64,000 nucleotides of DNA from Ciona intestinalis (taxonomy: Eukaryota > Chordata > Ascidiacea > Phlebobranchia > Cionidae). Under the pieces are notes generated by a model. It did no database searches. It was not told where the DNA came from and was given only the letters and a program-made list of their open reading frames with translations. Position 1 is the stretch's first letter, and each line of letters opens with the position of its first letter. The stretch covers positions 3,897,027-3,961,026 of the forward strand of contig NC_020167.2 of the NCBI RefSeq assembly GCF_000224145.3, in the 5' to 3' direction. Positions 57,208 to 64,000 of the stretch are shown here, in pieces. A program made the position numbers and the translations under genes.

Positions 57208-59714
57208 ATACTCAATTACAAATCAGTAACTTGAACAACAATTTAAACCAATATGTTCATTTTTTTTATTTTCTGCTTACTCGTACGCAGACACAAATAG
57301 TTAAAAACCTACAATGCTTTCAAAGTTATTTGTCGTTACTATATCCGACATGACGAATCGCATTTATCGCCTCCAGTCCAATTCGATTGATGAGCTTTTT
57401 TTTATCTAACACGCATATCCACAAACAAACGAATCTAAAACACATGAATCATAGATTCCAATCTACCGTCCAACTTATAATCAAACCATGCGAACTTGTG
57501 TTTTATCACGGCTTACCACGCGGATACAGATTTAATTACAGAGCATATATATCTCGTTACGTTGACGAGCAATTAATCACGGAAACTTTTCGGTAGGTGT
57601 GTTATAACTTTCGGCTTAGCGGCTTACTTGCAGTCATGCAAAAAAATCCGCCTAAATCTTAGGCATGCAGTCTTTTAAACAAATCCAAAATGCCAAGTAT
57701 CTAACTTTGCTCGTAATATAATAAAAAAATTTCTTTCCAAAATTGTTGTAAATCTGTTTTGATTACGGAAGTAAAAAACGCAAGCTTGGTTTATAAATCT
57801 GTGCCCTGGGGGTTCTGTCAGTTAATGAATGTATCGAAAAGTTCTTCATCGCGGGTTGACATAATGATCGCTCTATTATCGTATTATTGGCTTTTCGTAA
57901 TGGCATGAAAACGTTCCGCTCCAACACGATAAAAGACCAAGTCTCGATTCAACCTCCCGGGGCTACATTGCACACTGATCTACTGAGAAAAATGCGACCC
58001 CATTGCCCTTACGTGTTTTGCTTGTTTATTTTTGAAACTTATATCATAAACCTCATCACTGCCATTTTAAACTCAAAGTAACCAGTTTGCTGCCTTTTTA
58101 AATCTAAAAATGTAACATTGGTAGTTTGCCAAAGCTATTTCCTGTCCCATAGTTAAAATAACGTCAGCTAAATTGTTATTTTCCTGTATGGGCGTAACTA
58201 CGTACTCTACTACTCAAGCGCAACGATTTCTGATCGTCATAAGAGTCCAATGACGCCACGATATACTTAGTTAGAACTGAGAAACGTAAGTTTGATTGGG
58301 TTTGGCAATATTAATCGGATTATTGTACGGAATTAGCGTTATAACTATTAATTCCCGCCAACATAAAAAGTTCGTTATCGCATTTGGTTCTGTTAATACA
58401 GTTTCTCATAATTTCGTGCAATATTAATAAAGTTTCATACTATATAATGTACATTACAATTTTTTTCATAAAACTTCGACATTTAAACACCATTTTAACT
58501 ACAGTGCTTCTCAAAGACCCACATATTATAACGCTGGTATTAACTTTACTAGCCCGACTGACACTCGCACAATCTCGCTAGCAATTGGACGCTTACTGGC
58601 TGACAGTTGAACCGAACGACCATTTCACAGCACTGTCACCTTTTTCAAACTGTAATTAAAAGCGGTCATAAAAACCACGGCTTCTTAAGCAGAGAATGCA
58701 CCAGCGGGCACAGTACATGTTCGGAGCACACTCTTCACACCAGTGCCTTCTACGATTTTACAAGCAGTCATTTGACTTTTAAAGAGCAGTTATGGTTCTA
58801 AAATATCACGGACGAATGGAACTGCTCATACAAAACTATGCAAAAATAAATATTACATGTGAAAGTTAGCCCAACGACTCTAAACGCTCTTGAAACATTT
58901 TCGTGTAAGTTACGATGATAAACTCGATTAGGAAATGTGTTCACAATTTAAAATGGTTCACTGTCGATATATGTTCCTAATCTACATCTACCCATAACTT
59001 TCGTATTCCAGCAGTCTACATTCGATGGTACACTACTATCTTACAACACCAACAGTTGCCTAGACATGAATAATATATATACCGAACCCTTACCTTCATT
59101 TTCGTTGACTTTAAATCTTCAATAAACTGTCGCTTAGGCTGATACCAGATTTGTTTACAAACTTTCACAGGAAAAGTCTCGTTTAGAGAAATACGCCAGA
59201 AAAAGTGTGCGCTTTTTAAGCTGTGACGTAAAACAACCCACTGTGACGTAATAGATCAATCTTATTGAATAGGAGGCGAAAGGCCTAACCCAATTTGGAG
59301 AAAACTAACTTTTAAACCACAATGCTTCACCTAACAACGTTAGTGAATATAAAATGGCCACTTAGTTTTAAAGGATTTCTTCGTTACATTTATGTTGACC
59401 CAAGGCCAAACTTTAACCGTTAAGCACGCCTAATTTAATTTAACAACGGATAACCAAATCTTTACACTAAATTAAAGCATCCCTGCTTTGACAGCGATAT
59501 TCAAATCAGACTTGTGCCCCCTTTCGATCGTACTGCATGACTTTGTAACTTAGCAAATCTTTCACTTTTATGTTTACCAATTAACACCTGAAATATATCT
59601 TTCAAAGCAGTAAAACACACGCGTTGGTGTCGACTCTGCCCCAAGGCGACACAGACCTCTTTGCAGCAGTGACGTAAGGGATTAGGCAGTTCAAGGGAAG
59701 AAAATGTAGATGGT

Positions 59715-59911
59715 ACAGTAAGGTGTGGGAAGATGAGACACTTTTTAGCTTTATTTCCTCGTACCATTTAGTAGTAAACAAATAACATTCCAACAATTAT
59801 AAAACTATATCCTTAACTCCCATATACCGTCGTTAATTGTTTAAAACACGATCAGGATATTTGGATATTATGTGCTAAAGGTGTCCCATCTTCCCCCACC
59901 CTACTATATGT
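59715..59911 (-). mobile_element. Inverted-repeat (MITE-like) element, copy 13
   Basis: Full-length copy in the divergent spacer. It has GTAAGGTGTGGGAAGATGAG at the left, TTGTTTAAAACACGATCAGG in the core and TCTTCCCCCACCCTACTATA at the right. It is the only copy not inside a transcribed gene body by my models. Confidence 0.85.
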
Positions 59912-60462
59912 TGTATCAATTGTAAACTCGTACATATACCGAGCGGATTTGTATTGTCACAGAGGAGCAGCAAAATTACAACTCTCCACTACCGCAATAA
60001 TTACCTCCATTAATATATCTACCCGACTAATTAAGTCATCTTTAAGTTTGCGTCACGATCGTTCAAATACGTCACGGACATTAAATATGGACTGGAGCAG
60101 TCATTTAAGTGGTCATCTTTATATTCACCTGCGGGGGTGGATGTAAACAGTAGTGCAGTAATTTAAATTGGTGTCCGAAATTTTTCTGCAAGACACTTCA
60201 ACAGCGTGGTAGTTTCCCGCCAATTTATATAGGATCGCAATACGTACCCATACTAAAAAACGGAAAATATACTTTAAATCATATATATGTTTGTTGATTG
60301 TTGTCAAACTCCAAACTTAATATAATTTTTTTTTTTGTACAAAGACAACCGATCATAAATACCGATTCAATACCATGTGTTAAGTCTACAATAATCCCGT
60401 ATATACAAACAAACCGATGACGCAGCGTCGAACGAGCAACTCAGCACAATACAGTGTTATTC

Positions 60463-60545
60463 GCTATGTTATTTATAAAATCCTATGTTATTCATAATTT
60501 TTCGCTATGTTATGTGTTAGTCGCTATATGTTATTTATAATTGCT
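60463..60545 (+). repeat. Short imprecise tandem repeat
   Basis: A unit close to TTCGCTATGTTATTTATAAT occurs about four times with small changes. It is non-coding and of no evident function. Confidence 0.6.
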
Positions 60546-61387
60546 CGCATATAACCGCCTAGATCAAACGTCTATCGAAAAACGCCATAAATGGGTATTT
60601 ACTGGTCATCCAGCATGCTTTGTTTTTATTATTTTTAATTAAAATCCTAGTGAACGTCGCCTATTTTGCTTATATGTTTATATCCCATTTTTTAACGAAT
60701 TTCAAACTAATTTTATAAGACTCAGTACGCATGAATATGCAATGTTTATGGGAATAGATAAAGGAATTATATAGTGTAATCATAGTACACTTCAGTATAC
60801 CATGGTGTAATAGATACAGGGCGCCCAGCCCCCAGTTTGCAATCCCTAAAGTGGTTCACAATAGTTGTCTATACGAAGCAGAGCTATATAAGGCTATACT
60901 ACTGGTTATCACACGCAAACCTATGTTGGGGATCGGTTAATCGTAAAACTATACAACCAATGGGCCAAATAAGGTTTAGGAACAAAGTACACACTCTTCA
61001 TGCTCTTATATTACAGCATTCAAACATTAACTACCAGCTATAGCGGTATTGAGTGATCAATATTTGAACAACTTTACAATTACATTGCCATAAATGGAGC
61101 CGGTACATGCAAGGCCAATTCTGGTTGTCTTATTTGGTATTCTCCAGTGACTTATCCTTAGCGCCACCCTACAAAGAAAATTTTGGACAGGTTGTCACTA
61201 ATATATAAAAATACACAAAGGTAGGCATAAATATATAAATAGGCGTAGCGAAAACAGGTCATAATTTTAGACACCACGGTTACGGGAGCTGTAAAAAATC
61301 TCCTCTAGTTCAATATTTAACGATTGAGATTTATATTTTTAAGTCGATAGCGGATTTTACATTTAAAAAAAAGCAAAAGATTACTAG

Positions 61388-64000
<2,613 letters not shown>

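Larger units (their letters stand above)
57208..61387. other. Divergent spacer between coiled-coil and esterase genes
   Basis: About 4.2 kb with no supported coding exon. It holds one inverted-repeat element (59715-59911) and a short imprecise tandem repeat of a CGCTATGTTAT-like unit around 60463-60545. Promoters and any 5' UTR exons of the two flanking genes should lie here. Confidence 0.5.

Noticed and set aside
59060..59110. 5' exon with ATGAAG and a GTAAGG donor for the coiled-coil gene
   Set aside because: Joining it gives a different frame from the long protein; it could only be a UTR exon and nothing confirms it.
60463..60545. CRISPR-like spaced repeat
   Set aside because: Units are imprecise and nearly contiguous, and the genome is eukaryotic; a simple tandem repeat.

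Overview
The window is AT-rich, intron-rich chordate DNA and reads most like a tunicate of the genus Ciona. Three things support this: compact multi-exon genes with short introns; many copies of a short terminal-inverted-repeat element with ends resembling GTAGGGTGGGGGAAGATGGG; and a 50-N assembly gap flanked by two nearly identical copies of one stretch, as expected from a highly polymorphic diploid. The species is inferred, not proven. All exon models were built by eye from splice sites and phase.

Left part (1-33.4 kb). The edge carries the first coding exon of an unidentified minus-strand gene (1-182). A large AMPA-type ionotropic glutamate receptor gene on the minus strand then runs from a signal-peptide exon at 30.86 kb to C-terminal exons at 9.8, 7.7, 7.1 and 4.1 kb. 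Eighteen exons from signal peptide to M4 join in frame without exception. A roughly 2.6 kb divergent spacer separates it from the next gene.

Middle (33.4-55 kb). Six plus-strand genes follow in tandem: a BK-channel beta subunit (KCNMB-like, with the assembly gap and duplicated exon), an MGAT4-family N-acetylglucosaminyltransferase, the RBR ubiquitin ligase RNF14, the cytochrome b5/b5-reductase fusion CYB5R4 (one apparent frameshift), a small protein matching only the alternative isoform of vertebrate POLR1D, and a Qa syntaxin with a long C-terminal tail. CYB5R4 and the POLR1D-like gene are so close (AATAAA, then a splice acceptor flush with the next ATG) that they look like a tunicate operon resolved by spliced-leader trans-splicing.

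Right part (55-64 kb). An unidentified coiled-coil protein (minus strand, 536 codons, one coding exon) converges on the syntaxin. A 4.2 kb divergent spacer leads to a cholinesterase/carboxylesterase-type gene (plus strand) with an apparently complete catalytic triad, running off the window.

The receptor and the BK beta subunit both act in membrane excitability, and the syntaxin in membrane fusion; otherwise the neighbours share no evident pathway. Repeats are thirteen full or partial copies of the inverted-repeat element, several lying just upstream of splice acceptors, and two copies of a tRNA-derived SINE-like repeat. I see no convincing wholly new system. The most unusual points are the element/splice-site association, the putative operon, the frameshift in CYB5R4 and the furin-like motifs in the BK beta loop.
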